64,000 nt of DNA. Origin: Stenotrophomonas sp. SAU14A_NAIMI4_5. GTDB taxonomy: Bacteria > Pseudomonadota > Gammaproteobacteria > Xanthomonadales > Xanthomonadaceae. The position numbers were made by a program, and so were the translations under genes. The DNA lies in contig NZ_CP026003.1 in assembly GCF_003086795.1 (NCBI RefSeq), positions 578,503 through 642,502 of the forward strand, given 5' to 3'. Below the pieces are notes generated by a model. It was given only the letters and a program-made list of their open reading frames with translations, ran no database searches and was not told the DNA's origin. Of this stretch, positions 7,956 to 17,184 are shown piece by piece (position 1 is the stretch's first letter; every line of letters starts with the position of its first letter).

Positions 7956-8715
7956 AGCCCTGATCGCCGAAGACGAGGAGCTGCTGCGGCAGTCGCTGGT
8001 GGAACAGCTGGGCCGGTTGTGGCCGGAACTGAAGCTGGTGGCCGAGTGCGAGGATGGCGCCAGTGCGCTGGAACAGCTGGCCGAAAAGCAGCCGGACATC
8101 GCCTTCCTCGATATCCGCATGCCCGGCATCAGTGGCATCGAGGTGGCACGCGCGCTGTCCGAACTGAGCCCGCGCACGCAGGTGGTGTTCGTCACCGCCT
8201 ACGACCAGTACGCCATCGATGCGTTCGAGCAGGGCGCGATGGATTACCTGCTGAAGCCGGTCAGCGACGAGCGTCTGCTGGCCACCCGCGAGCGCATCCT
8301 TTCGCGGCTGCCCAACACGCGCCAGGACGATGCGGTGCTGGAACGCCTGCTGCAGCGCCTGGGCCCGTCACAGGGCGCGGGTGATCGCCCGCCGCTGGCC
8401 TGGATCACCGCCAGCAACGGCCGCGACACGCAGCTGATCATGCTGGAGGACGTGGTCTATTTCCGCGCCGACAACAAGTACACGACGGTGGTCACCAGCG
8501 CCGGTGAAAGCCTGCTGCGCACGCCGCTGCGCGAACTGCTGGAAGTGCTCGACCCGCAGCACTTCCGCCAGGTGCACCGCTCGACCATCGTCAACATGAA
8601 GGCGGTGGCGGCGGTCAGCCGCGACGACACCGGCCGTGGCGTCCTGCGCCTGCGCCAGCGTCCGGAAACGCTGGTGGTCAGCCAGCCGTTCATGAGCCTG
8701 TTCCGCGGCATGTAG
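7945..8715 (+). CDS. LytTR-family response regulator
   Basis: This 256-residue protein has a receiver domain in residues 1-120 (EDEE acidic pocket, phospho-acceptor Asp56 in FLDIRMPG, Lys in LLKPVS). A C-terminal LytTR DNA-binding domain covers about 155-255 (VYFRADNKYTTVVT, FRQVHRSTIVN). Members of this LytR/AlgR class bind paired direct repeats upstream of their targets. It is translationally coupled to the LytS-like kinase by an 11-bp overlap. The targets cannot be read from this window. Confidence 0.9.
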   Translation: MPLEALIAEDEELLRQSLVEQLGRLWPELKLVAECEDGASALEQLAEKQPDIAFLDIRMPGISGIEVARALSELSPRTQVVFVTAYDQYAIDAFEQGAMDYLLKPVSDERLLATRERILSRLPNTRQDDAVLERLLQRLGPSQGAGDRPPLAWITASNGRDTQLIMLEDVVYFRADNKYTTVVTSAGESLLRTPLRELLEVLDPQHFRQVHRSTIVNMKAVAAVSRDDTGRGVLRLRQRPETLVVSQPFMSLFRGM

Positions 8716-8721
8716 AAAGAA

Positions 8722-8753
8722 CAATGCCACCGTGACAGTGCACGGTGGCATTG
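8722..8753. terminator. Bidirectional hairpin between convergent genes
   Basis: CAATGCCACCGTG (8722-8734) pairs perfectly with CACGGTGGCATTG (8741-8753) around ACAGTG. It lies between the stop codons of the response regulator (+) and the membrane protein (-). No T-tract follows, so termination strength is uncertain. Confidence 0.6.
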
Positions 8754-8788
8754 TGGCTCCCCCGCTTCCCTGGACCTGTTGGCCAGCC

Positions 8789-9403
8789 TCAGTAGGCCGG
8801 CTGCAGGGTCAGATCGTGGTGGTGTTCGGTTTCGCCGACATGGTTGAGCCGGCCGACCAGTTCCGAGTGCTGCCGCATGCGGCCGATCTCGGTCATGATG
8901 CGGATGTCCTCGTGGCGCAGCTCGCGCCGGGTGGTGACGGCCTGCTTGTAGTCCAGCACTTCCGGGTAGTGCTCGGCCAGGTCCAGTGCTTCGGCCACGC
9001 ATTCAACGCTGTCAGCCTTGGAGGTAATGCGGGCGCGGCTGTTGAATGCCTTCATCCAGCGCTCGAAACCGGCCTGCTGGTCGAACATGTTGGCCATGAA
9101 CCAGATCACGAACAGGATCGACACCCACGAACCGAACACCACGACCACGCGGGTGAAGGTGATGTGGTAATCGTCGCGCCAGAGGTAGTTGGCGATCAGG
9201 CCGAGGATGAGCAGGGACGCCGCCTGCCAGCCGATGATCGAGGCGATCAGCCATTGGCACTTGGCCTGGGCCAGCACCGCCACTTCTTCGCGGATCTGCT
9301 GCTCGCTGAGGTTGCGCCAGTGCGCGACCTGTTTGTCGAACGGGCTGTGGTAGAGCTCGTTGTCGCGAAGCAGTAGTCCCAAACCCTTGAACAAAGCAAT
9401 CAT
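8789..9403 (-). CDS. Uncharacterised two-helix inner-membrane protein
   Basis: This 204-residue protein is not recognised as a named family. An N-terminal cytoplasmic segment of about 50 residues is followed by two hydrophobic helices (about 52-74 and 85-107) and a roughly 95-residue charged, His-rich C-terminal region that is probably cytoplasmic. The ATG at 9403 is chosen because AGGGAG lies 8 bp upstream; the frame extends 28 codons further without a ribosome site. It is convergent with the LytTR gene and has no operon partner. Function is unknown. Confidence 0.7.
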   Translation of the reverse strand: MIALFKGLGLLLRDNELYHSPFDKQVAHWRNLSEQQIREEVAVLAQAKCQWLIASIIGWQAASLLILGLIANYLWRDDYHITFTRVVVVFGSWVSILFVIWFMANMFDQQAGFERWMKAFNSRARITSKADSVECVAEALDLAEHYPEVLDYKQAVTTRRELRHEDIRIMTEIGRMRQHSELVGRLNHVGETEHHHDLTLQPAY

Positions 9404-9712
9404 GGCTGGCTCCCTTGTGGAACGTGCGTCGATCAGCATTGGACGGTGTGGCGGGTTCAGTTCTAGCACTTCCAGCGGGCCGTGCAATGGGTGGAATGCC
9501 TAGCGCCATAAGGGTTTTGTCTGAATGGGTGAATGTTGATGCGGTGCAGCATCGCGCCGGAAGCCTGCGTCAAGATGTCGCAGGGTGAAATGTGCTGCGG
9601 CTGCACATGGAACCGTGGCTGAGCCGACGGGCTCGCTGCATCGGCCCGTATCGCCCAGAATCGAGGCTGACCGCGCAGACCGCGGCCGATTCCGCCACCG
9701 CCTGGACCGAAG
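9404..9712. other. Intergenic region without a recognised feature
   Basis: These 309 bases separate the divergent membrane-protein gene and the oxygenase gene and must hold both promoters. I see no convincing -35/-10 pair, repeat or conserved RNA. The nearest structure is a weak GCCGA...TCGGC inverted repeat near 9621-9645. Confidence 0.5.
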
Positions 9713-10639
9713 ATGCCGCCGCTGCTGCACCGCCTTTCCCGCCCCGTCACCGCGCCGATCCGGCGCTGGGTGCTTGATGCCTTCCCGCGCGGCCAGAGTG
9801 GCATCGATTATGACCATCCGCTGGGCGACCCCGGCTGGTTCGGGCCGGACAGCGTGACCTGGCGCATGCACGCCGAGCTGCCCTCGATGCTGGCCGGCGG
9901 CCTGTGTGCGCTGATGCTGCAGACCCTGCACCCGCGCGCGCTGGCCGGCGTGTACGACCACTCCAACTTCCGCCAGGACCTGGTCGGCCGCCTGCGCCGG
10001 ACCACCGCGTTCGTTGCCGGCACCAGCTACGCGCCGAGTGCCGAAGTGGAAAAGCTGGTGGCCAAGGTGCGCCGCATCCATGCGCAGATCCGCGGCCGCA
10101 CCGCGCAGGGCGAAGACTACGCGGCTGACGACCCGCAGCTGCTGACGTGGGTGCACGTGACCGAGGCATTCGGCTTCCTGCAGGGCTATCGCCGCTACGG
10201 CCGCGAGGTGCCGGTGGAGATTGCCGACCGCTACTACGACGAGTATCGCCGTGTGGCCGAAGCGCTGGGCGCGGTGGACGTGCCGCGCAGCGAGGCGGAA
10301 GTGGCGGCCTATTTCTGTGCGCGGCAGCCGGAGCTGCTGGCCGATGCGCGGTCGCGCGAGGTGCTGGAGGTGCTGTCGGCGGTCAACCTGCCGGTGCCGA
10401 TCCCGGGCCTGTCGCGCGCGGTGTTCCTCGGCGCCGGTGCCGCGCTGCTGCCCGACTGGGCCGAGGCGATGCTGGAACGCAGTGCCGGCCAGCGCACGCA
10501 GGCGGCCGCGTCGGCCAAGCTGATGCAGGGCATGGCACCGCTGTTCCGCCGCGCGTTGCCCGATGGCCTGGCCACGCGCGCGTGTGCACGCGTGGGCGTG
10601 CCGGTGGAGGTGTTGCGGGAGTGGCCGACCATGCGTTGA
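9713..10639 (+). CDS. MpaB-type oxygenase (DUF2236 family)
   Basis: This 308-residue protein matches the DUF2236/MpaB pattern: WRMHAELPSMLAGGLCALML, then LHPRALAGVYDHSNF with the conserved His-Pro, and a later LLTWVHVTEAFGF segment. Family members include the fungal ER oxygenase MpaB and the rubber oxygenase Lcp, which use a haem-type cofactor. The substrate of this bacterial branch is unknown. There is no signal peptide or obvious membrane helix. It is monocistronic, and the following intergenic region holds REP elements plus the terminator of the opposite gene. Confidence 0.8.
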   Translation: MPPLLHRLSRPVTAPIRRWVLDAFPRGQSGIDYDHPLGDPGWFGPDSVTWRMHAELPSMLAGGLCALMLQTLHPRALAGVYDHSNFRQDLVGRLRRTTAFVAGTSYAPSAEVEKLVAKVRRIHAQIRGRTAQGEDYAADDPQLLTWVHVTEAFGFLQGYRRYGREVPVEIADRYYDEYRRVAEALGAVDVPRSEAEVAAYFCARQPELLADARSREVLEVLSAVNLPVPIPGLSRAVFLGAGAALLPDWAEAMLERSAGQRTQAAASAKLMQGMAPLFRRALPDGLATRACARVGVPVEVLREWPTMR

Positions 10640-10673
10640 TCCATCGCGTGGATGGCGGAAAGCGCCAACCAAG

Positions 10674-10710
10674 GTTGGTCTCTACCGTAGATCCACGCCA
10701 CGCGTGGATG
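10674..10710. repeat. SMAG-type elements
   Basis: CCAACCAAGGTTGG ending in CTCTAC is followed by GTAGATCCACGCCACGCGTG and GATG, a GTAG-headed palindrome. Both lie between convergent genes. Confidence 0.7.
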
Positions 10711-10724
10711 GCACGGCATCCCAG

Positions 10725-10752
10725 AAAAAACGGGCGCCTTTCGGCGCCCGTT
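10725..10752 (-). terminator. Rho-independent terminator of the M13 peptidase gene
   Basis: On the minus strand, ACGGGCGCC with its complement forms a hairpin (10730-10751) followed by a run of six T (complement of 10725-10730). It ends 10 bp beyond the peptidase stop codon. Confidence 0.85.
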
Positions 10753-10761
10753 CGCATCACA

Positions 10762-12873
10762 TCACCACACCTTGACCCGCTTGTCCGGGGCCAGGTACAG
10801 CTTCTGGCCTTCCTTCACTTCAAACGCCGGGTACCAGGCGTCGATGTTGCGCACGGTCAGCGCACGGTACTGGCCCGGTGCGTGCACGTCGGTCAGCAGG
10901 CCGTTGCGCAGTGCCTGCTCGCGGCTCTTGCTGCGCCACGCCTGGGCGAAACCGAGGAAGAAGCGCTGGTCCGGCGTGAAGCCTTCCAGGGTCTGGCCCG
11001 GCTTGCCCTGCAGCGACAGCTGGTAGGCGTCGTAGGCGGTGCCCAGGCCAGCCACGTCGGCGATGTTCTCGCCCAGGGTCAGCTTGCCGTTGACGTGCAC
11101 GCCGGGGAACGGCTCATAGCTGCTGAACTGCGCGGCCAGTGCATCGCCGGCGGCGTTGAACTGCTTGAGGTCCTCGGCCGTCCACCAGTTGTGCAGCTTG
11201 CCCGTTTCATCGAACAGCGCGCCGGCATTGTCGAAGCCGTGGCTGATCTCGTGGCCGATCACCGCGCCGATGGCACCGTAGTTCACCGCGTCGTCGGCAG
11301 CGCCGTCGAAGAACGGCGGCTGCAGGATCGCGGCCGGGAACACCAGGCGGTTCTCCAGCGGCACGTTCATCGCGTTGATGGTCTGCGGCAGCATCGCCCA
11401 TTCGTTGTGGTCGACCGGCTTGCCCAGCTTGGCGACGTTGCGCGCGTACTCGAACTGCTCGGCGCGCTGCGCATTGCCCAGCGGATCGTCACGGCGGATC
11501 TCCAGGCCGGTGTAGTCGCGCCAGGTGTCCGGGTAGCCCATGCCCACGGTCAGGCCGGCCACCTTGGCCTTGGCGTGTGCCTTGGTCTGCGGCGACATCC
11601 AGGCCAGCGCGTCGATGCGCTTGGCGAAGGCGGCGATGATGTTCTTCGCCATCTCGTCCGCGCGTTCCTTGGTCTTGGCGTCGAAGTGCTTTTCCACGTA
11701 GCGCTTGCCGATGGCTTCACCGACGGCGTGGTTGGCATCGTCCACCGCACGCTTCCAGCGGTCGCTCTGCTGCGGGGTGCCGCTCAGCGCGGTGCCGTGG
11801 AAGGCGAAGCGGGCGTCGGCGAAGGTCTTCGGCAGGTAGGCCGCTGCGCGGTCCAGCGCGTGGAAGGTCATGTAGTCCTTCCACACATCCAGCGGCTCGG
11901 TGGCCACCAGCCTGGACAGGCCGGCGACGGCCTTCGGCTGCCACACGATGAAGTCCTGCTGCTGGCCCAGCTTGGCTGCGTCCAGGAACGCCGCCCAGTC
12001 CATGCCCGGCGCCTTGGCGTTGAAGTCCGCCTGCGTCCACGGGTTGGCACCCAGGGTCACGTTGTTGGTTTCTTCCTGGCTGGCGTGGGCCTGGGCGATC
12101 TTGGTTTCCAGCGCGAGGATGCGCTGCGCCTTGCCGGCCGGGTCGGCCACGCCGGCCAGCTGCAGCACCTGCGCGATGTAGGCCTGGTACTGCTTGCGCA
12201 GCTCGGCCATGCGGCCATCACCCAGGTAGAAATCGCGGTCGGGCATGCCCAGGCCGCCCTGCACCAGGTACGGCGCGTTGCGGTCCGGCTGCAGCATGTC
12301 CACCGACACCCACAGGCCGAACAGGCGGTCGGTGTAGAAGTTGGTGGCGTTGAGCAGGTCGACGTCGGCGCGCATGTCGCCGCCCAGCGCACGTGCCAGG
12401 CCTGCCTTGTCGGCGATGCCGCCGATCGCGGCCAGCTGCGGCTGCACCGGGGCCAGACCGCGCTTCTCGATGCCGGCCTCGTCCATGAACGCGGCGTAGT
12501 AGTCGCCGATCAGCTTGTCATCGCCGCTGGCCTGCGCATTGCCGGCCGCGCCTTCGAGGATCGCGCGGGTATCGGCCTGGGTCTTTTCGGCGATGACGTT
12601 GAAGCTGCCAAAGCGCGAACGGTCGGCCGGGATCTCGGTGTTCTTCACCCAGGTGCCGTTGGCGAAGCCGAAGAAGTCGTCGCCGGCGGCGATGCTGCGG
12701 TCCATGCCGCTGGCATCGAAGCCGAAGCTGCCCAGCATCGGCTTGGCCGGGGCAGGGGTGGCATCGGCCGGCGCGGCGGTGCCGGCGGCCGGTTCGGCCG
12801 GGCGGTCACAGGCGGCCAGGGACAGGCTGGCGACGATGGCCAGCGCCAGGGTGGGACGGCGCAGCTTGGACAT
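10762..12873 (-). CDS. M13-family metallopeptidase lipoprotein (PepO/neprilysin type)
   Basis: The protein has 703 residues. The N-terminus is a lipoprotein signal with lipobox SLAAC (Cys about 22), followed by an Ala/Pro linker, so it is probably anchored in the envelope. The zinc motif HEISH is at residues 541-545, and the third-ligand segment ENIADVAGLGTAY lies further down. NPxAF-like FVLPAAIL contexts of the family are represented by LVFPAAILQPPFF. Such enzymes cut short peptides. The start MSKLRRP at 12873 gives a proper lipoprotein signal; an in-frame start 33 codons upstream would destroy it. A strong terminator follows. Confidence 0.9.
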   Translation of the reverse strand: MSKLRRPTLALAIVASLSLAACDRPAEPAAGTAAPADATPAPAKPMLGSFGFDASGMDRSIAAGDDFFGFANGTWVKNTEIPADRSRFGSFNVIAEKTQADTRAILEGAAGNAQASGDDKLIGDYYAAFMDEAGIEKRGLAPVQPQLAAIGGIADKAGLARALGGDMRADVDLLNATNFYTDRLFGLWVSVDMLQPDRNAPYLVQGGLGMPDRDFYLGDGRMAELRKQYQAYIAQVLQLAGVADPAGKAQRILALETKIAQAHASQEETNNVTLGANPWTQADFNAKAPGMDWAAFLDAAKLGQQQDFIVWQPKAVAGLSRLVATEPLDVWKDYMTFHALDRAAAYLPKTFADARFAFHGTALSGTPQQSDRWKRAVDDANHAVGEAIGKRYVEKHFDAKTKERADEMAKNIIAAFAKRIDALAWMSPQTKAHAKAKVAGLTVGMGYPDTWRDYTGLEIRRDDPLGNAQRAEQFEYARNVAKLGKPVDHNEWAMLPQTINAMNVPLENRLVFPAAILQPPFFDGAADDAVNYGAIGAVIGHEISHGFDNAGALFDETGKLHNWWTAEDLKQFNAAGDALAAQFSSYEPFPGVHVNGKLTLGENIADVAGLGTAYDAYQLSLQGKPGQTLEGFTPDQRFFLGFAQAWRSKSREQALRNGLLTDVHAPGQYRALTVRNIDAWYPAFEVKEGQKLYLAPDKRVKVW

Positions 12874-13160
12874 GGACTTCTCTTGCAGCGGGAAAACCCC
12901 AAGTCTAATCCCCTGCGCGTGTGCTGGATGCTCCGCCACGGGGGCCGCGCTGTGCGCGATCTGGCTGAACACGCGCCGACGATCTTCACGCCGTCATCGA
13001 CGTGGTGCATGCTGGGGGCTGCATGCCGGTGCAGCCGCGGGGAGGTGGCGCACCGGACAGACCCAGGCGTCAAGAATGCTGATCTGCGGCCGCTCTGGTC
13101 GGGGATGTGGAGGAATCGTTCGCGCATGAAGCCAGTCGTCTGCACAGGGAACACCGACCG

Positions 13161-16112
13161 ATGCCAGCGTTGAAGCACGCGCTGGCCCGGCCGCTGCGCG
13201 CCATCACCTGGGGCGGCATCGCCGTAGGCGTCCTGCTGGCCGTGGTGCTGGCGGTGATGCTGGCCAACGACTACCAGCGTCGGCTGGAAGCCGCGCAGCG
13301 GCAGAGCCGTGCCATGGCCGTGGGCACCGAGCGGCTGCTGGCGATGGAACTGCGCAACCTGGAACGGGCCATGAGCGGTATTGCCGCCGATGCCGCGCAG
13401 CTGTTCCGCAGCGTGCCGGCGCAGGCCCCGGCGCTGCTGGATGCGTCCATCGACGGTGTGCTGGGCCGCCATGCGGAACTGCACAGCATCGTCGTGCTCG
13501 ATACCTACGGCCGCGCGCTGACCGCCGGCAAGGGCGACCTGCAGCTGCCGCTGTGGACCGACCCGCAGCGGCGCGGGCAGGGCAGCGCGCTGTACCTCGG
13601 CCCGCCGCAGCAGGTCATCGATGGCAGCTGGGTGGTGCCGCTGGCGCTGCCGATGGCGGGCGACCGCTGGCTGCTGGCACGCCTGCGCTGCGAGGAGCTG
13701 CAGCGCATTGTCAGTGGCTTGGACGTCGGCGCCCATGGACTGGTGTCGATCAGTGATCGCGATGGTGCCATGCTGGCACGGGTGCCGGACCCGCAGGCGA
13801 CGGTAGGACATCGCTATCTCCTGCCGGGACGCGACCTGCTGGGTCGTGCTGCCGTGGTGGAACTGGGCAGCATCCCCGGCGCGGTAGATGGCATTCCGCG
13901 TATTTCCACCATCAGCACGCTGCAGCACAGCCCGCTGGCGGTGCAGGTCGGGTTGGCCGACGAGGATGTGCTGGCGCCCTGGTGGCCCTACCTGCAGGCA
14001 GCAGTGGCCATTGTGCTGGCCTACATCGCCGTGCTGCTGGTGCTGCTGTACGCGGTGCGCCGCAGTACCCGCAGCCATCAGTCGATGGCCGAGGAACTGC
14101 GCACCGGCAGTGCCGAACTTGCGTTGGCCAACCAGGTCGGCCGGGTATGCACTTGGCACGTGGACGAAGATGCCGCGCAGTTGCACTGGTCGCCGCTGGC
14201 CCGCGAGATCTTTGACATTCCGGCAGACTCGCTGCCCCTGTCCGACTTCTTTACCCGCGTCCACCGCGAGGACAGTGAGCGACTGCAGCGTGCGTTCGAG
14301 CAGTCGTTCGCCGGCGACGCGGTACTGGACGAGGAATTCCGCCTGGTGCTGCCCGGTGGCCAGGTGCGCTGGGTGGCCGCGCGCGGCCAGCGGGTGGAAG
14401 TGGCCGACCGCCAGCGCCGCATGATCGGCGCGCTGACCGACCAGACCGAGCGCTACCGTGCGCGCGAACAGATGAGTCGTGCAGAGCGCCGCTTCCGCCT
14501 GCTGTTCGACCGCAACCCGGCACCGTTCTGGGTGTTCGATCCGAGCAGCCTGCGTTTCCTTGAAGTCAACGAAGCAGCTGTCGAGCAGTACGGCTACAGC
14601 CGCGAAGAATTCCTGCAGATGAGCATCCTCGACATCCGTCCGCGTGGCGGGTGGGACGAGGTGATGGGTGCCATTGCACGGGCGCGCGTGGATGGGCTGC
14701 CGGAGTCGACGGTGCGCATGCACCGGCGCCGCGATGGCAGCGAGTTCGAGGTGCGTGCGCACCTGTCCATGCTGGATTTCGACGGTCGCGCCGCCTGCCT
14801 GGTGCTGGCCGAGGATGTCAGCGAGCGCCTGGCCTACGAGCGCGACCTGGCCTACCGCGCGCGACACAACCCGGATACCGGCCTGCTGACCGTGCGCGCG
14901 CTGACCGAGCAGCTGGACGCACAGGAAGGCGCCTACACCATCGCCTACGTGCAGCTGCGCGGCCTGCAGCTGGTGGCCGATACGCTGGGCCGCGAGATCG
15001 GCGATGCGGTGCTGCAGTCGATGGCCCTGCGCCTGGGCGGGTTGGGCGCGCGCTTCGGCACGCTGGCCTTCCAGCCGGCGGAGGACTTCGTGCTGGCCAT
15101 CGGTGGCGAGCACACCGCGCAGCGGGCGCTGGATGACCTGCTGCAGATCGTCTCGGCGCCGATGCGCGGCAAGGATTCGCTGCACCAGTTCGAGCCGCGC
15201 ATCGGCGTGGCCGTGCATGCGGTGGGCGATGGCCACAGTGCCGAGCAGGTGATCGGCATGGCCGCGCAGGCTGCGCATGCCGCGCGCGCCGAAGGCAACG
15301 TGGTGGCCTGGTTCGATACTGCGGTGACCACCCGCCTGGCCGACCGCCTGCGCCTGGCCGCGCGCATCCATGCCGCCATCGACAACGAATTCCAGCTGTA
15401 TTTCCAGCCGATCCGCCATGCCAGCGATGGCAGCCCGGCGGCACTGGAGGCGCTGCTGCGCTGGCCGCAGGCCGATGGCAGTTTCATTCCGCCCAGCGAG
15501 TTCATCCAGCTGTGCGAGGACACCGGGCTGATCCTGGCGCTGGGGCGCTGGGTGATCCGCGCCGCCGCGCAGGCACAGCGACGCTTGGTGGATGCCGGTT
15601 GGGGCGAGCTGTCGATCGCGGTGAACGTGTCGGCGGTGCAGTTCTTCAACAGTGACCTGGTAGCCGAGTTCACCCGCGCACAGAAGGAGTTCGGCCTAGC
15701 CCGCGGCGCACTGCACGTGGAGCTGACCGAGAGCAGCCTGATGCGCAAGCCGGCGCAGGCGATGCAGACCATGCAGCGCCTGCACGAGCAGGGCATCTGC
15801 GTGTCGCTGGATGATTTCGGCACCGGCTATTCCAGCATGTCCTACCTGCAGCACCTGCCGCTGGACATCCTGAAGATCGACCGCAGCTTCGTGGCGGATG
15901 TGGAAACCAATCCGCGCAACGCCTCGATCTGCCGCGCACTGCTGTCGCTGGGCCACAGCATGGGGCTGACCATCATCGCCGAGGGCGTGGAAACGCCGGG
16001 CCAGCTGAACTGGCTGGCCGCGCATGGCTGCGACCAGGTGCAGGGTTACCTGCTGGGGAGGCCGGCGCCGCTGGAAAAGATCATCGATTCGCTGGATGAA
16101 GTGGTGGTGTGA
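13161..16112 (+). CDS. Membrane PAS-GGDEF(degenerate)-EAL cyclic-di-GMP phosphodiesterase
   Basis: The protein has 983 residues. A transmembrane helix (about 12-35), a periplasmic sensor region of about 240 residues and a second helix (about 273-297) are followed by two PAS-like modules (about 320-430 and 445-560), a GGDEF-like domain (about 570-720) and an EAL domain (about 735-980). The GGDEF signature is replaced by PAEDF, so cyclase activity is unlikely. The EAL site is intact: EALLRW (763-768), NVSAVQF, ELTESSL, DDFGTGYSS (884-892) and KIDRSF. It should hydrolyse c-di-GMP in response to a periplasmic cue. The ATG at 13161 follows AGGGA at 10 bp spacing. Confidence 0.9.
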   Translation: MPALKHALARPLRAITWGGIAVGVLLAVVLAVMLANDYQRRLEAAQRQSRAMAVGTERLLAMELRNLERAMSGIAADAAQLFRSVPAQAPALLDASIDGVLGRHAELHSIVVLDTYGRALTAGKGDLQLPLWTDPQRRGQGSALYLGPPQQVIDGSWVVPLALPMAGDRWLLARLRCEELQRIVSGLDVGAHGLVSISDRDGAMLARVPDPQATVGHRYLLPGRDLLGRAAVVELGSIPGAVDGIPRISTISTLQHSPLAVQVGLADEDVLAPWWPYLQAAVAIVLAYIAVLLVLLYAVRRSTRSHQSMAEELRTGSAELALANQVGRVCTWHVDEDAAQLHWSPLAREIFDIPADSLPLSDFFTRVHREDSERLQRAFEQSFAGDAVLDEEFRLVLPGGQVRWVAARGQRVEVADRQRRMIGALTDQTERYRAREQMSRAERRFRLLFDRNPAPFWVFDPSSLRFLEVNEAAVEQYGYSREEFLQMSILDIRPRGGWDEVMGAIARARVDGLPESTVRMHRRRDGSEFEVRAHLSMLDFDGRAACLVLAEDVSERLAYERDLAYRARHNPDTGLLTVRALTEQLDAQEGAYTIAYVQLRGLQLVADTLGREIGDAVLQSMALRLGGLGARFGTLAFQPAEDFVLAIGGEHTAQRALDDLLQIVSAPMRGKDSLHQFEPRIGVAVHAVGDGHSAEQVIGMAAQAAHAARAEGNVVAWFDTAVTTRLADRLRLAARIHAAIDNEFQLYFQPIRHASDGSPAALEALLRWPQADGSFIPPSEFIQLCEDTGLILALGRWVIRAAAQAQRRLVDAGWGELSIAVNVSAVQFFNSDLVAEFTRAQKEFGLARGALHVELTESSLMRKPAQAMQTMQRLHEQGICVSLDDFGTGYSSMSYLQHLPLDILKIDRSFVADVETNPRNASICRALLSLGHSMGLTIIAEGVETPGQLNWLAAHGCDQVQGYLLGRPAPLEKIIDSLDEVVV

Positions 16113-16126
16113 GCGGGTCTCGCATC

Positions 16127-16190
16127 TGCCGGCCAGCGGCCGGCACTACCGTTCTGCAGCCCGCCGGGTAGCGCCGGGCCATGCCCGGCG
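16127..16190. repeat. Two SMAG elements between convergent genes
   Basis: TGCCGGCCAGCGGCCGGCAC ending in CTAC (16127-16149) and GTAGCGCCGGGCCATGCCCG (from 16168) are oppositely oriented palindromes 15 bp downstream of the EAL gene. Confidence 0.8.
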
Positions 16191-16207
16191 AGCGCGAAGC
16201 GCGGGCG

Positions 16208-17089
16208 TCACACCCCCGCATCCACCAGGTAATCAATGAAGCTCCGCACCTTCGGTGCCAGGTGGCTGCGGCTGGTGTAGACGGCGAAGATGCCGATCGT
16301 GGGCACTTCCCATTCCGGCAGCACGCGCACCAGGCGGCCATCGGCCAGCGCGTCCTCCAGCAGGAAATCCGGCTGCAGGATCACGCCCATGCCGGCGATG
16401 GCCGCTTCGCGCAGCACGTCGCCGTTGTTGGCCTGCAGGATGCTGTTCACCGTCACCCCGGTTTCGCCCCCCGGCCCCTGCAGCGGCCACTGGTTGCCCG
16501 AAGCCCAGTAGCTGTAGCCGAGGCAGTCGTGCTGTTCCAGCTCCTGCGGCGTGTGCGGCGTGCCGCGCGCGGCCAGGTAGGACGGCGCCGCGCACAGGGT
16601 GATGCGGGCCTGGCCCAGCCGCCGCGCGATCAGCGCCGGGCTCGGCTCGCGGGTGATGCGGATGGCCACGTCGTAGCCTTCTTCCACCATGTCCACCAGC
16701 CGGTCGGACAGGGCCAGGTCCAGTTCCACCTGCGGGTAGCGCTGGCGGTAGCCGGCCAGCAGCGGGCCGAGGCGGGCGATGCCCCAGCTGACGGGTGCAT
16801 TGATGCGCAGCGTGCCCGAGGGCTCCAGCGCCTGCGCGCCGATGCTGGCTTCCAGTGCGTCGAACTCGGCCAGCAGGCGCACGCACTGCGCGTAGTAGGC
16901 CGCGCCGGCGCTGGTCGGGCTGACCCGCCGCGTGGTGCGGTGGAGCAGGCGGGTGGACAAGCGCTTTTCCAGCGCGGCGACCTGCCGGGTCACCCCGGCC
17001 GTGGACATGTCCAAGGCCTGCGCGGCGGCACTGAAGCCGTTGCGCTCGACCACCGCGACGAACACACGCATGGCGTCCAGGGTGTCCAT
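16208..17089 (-). CDS. LysR-family transcriptional regulator
   Basis: This 293-residue protein has an N-terminal winged HTH (MDTLDAMRVFVAVVERNGF, MSTAGVTRQVAALEKRLSTR, residues 1-60) and a LysR substrate-binding domain (about 90-290; SGTLRINAPVSWG). It is divergent from a DoxX-dioxygenase-esterase operon, and the 95-bp intergenic region holds a T-N11-A inverted repeat. Regulation of that operon by this protein is therefore the natural reading. The inducer is unknown; quinones or catechols would fit the neighbours but this is a guess. Confidence 0.9.
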   Translation of the reverse strand: MDTLDAMRVFVAVVERNGFSAAAQALDMSTAGVTRQVAALEKRLSTRLLHRTTRRVSPTSAGAAYYAQCVRLLAEFDALEASIGAQALEPSGTLRINAPVSWGIARLGPLLAGYRQRYPQVELDLALSDRLVDMVEEGYDVAIRITREPSPALIARRLGQARITLCAAPSYLAARGTPHTPQELEQHDCLGYSYWASGNQWPLQGPGGETGVTVNSILQANNGDVLREAAIAGMGVILQPDFLLEDALADGRLVRVLPEWEVPTIGIFAVYTSRSHLAPKVRSFIDYLVDAGV

Positions 17090-17107
17090 TATTTCGCCTT
17101 CTGCAAC

Positions 17108-17131
17108 AAATACGGTTAGATCATCGTATTT
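17108..17131. promoter_or_regulatory. LysR-type operator candidate (T-N11-A)
   Basis: AAATACG (17108-17114) and CGTATTT (17125-17131) form a perfect 7-bp inverted repeat. It contains the T-N11-A pattern typical of LysR sites and lies midway between the divergent LysR and DoxX genes. Confidence 0.7.
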
Positions 17132-17184
17132 ATCGGCTCTGGTGAGCGCAATAAGCTGTGCCCACTCCTTCCGAGGTGCCTGCC

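Noticed and set aside
12645..15419. A 924-codon minus-strand frame
   Set aside because: It is a shadow of the EAL protein gene; the composition is His/Gln/Arg-rich and has no recognisable motif.
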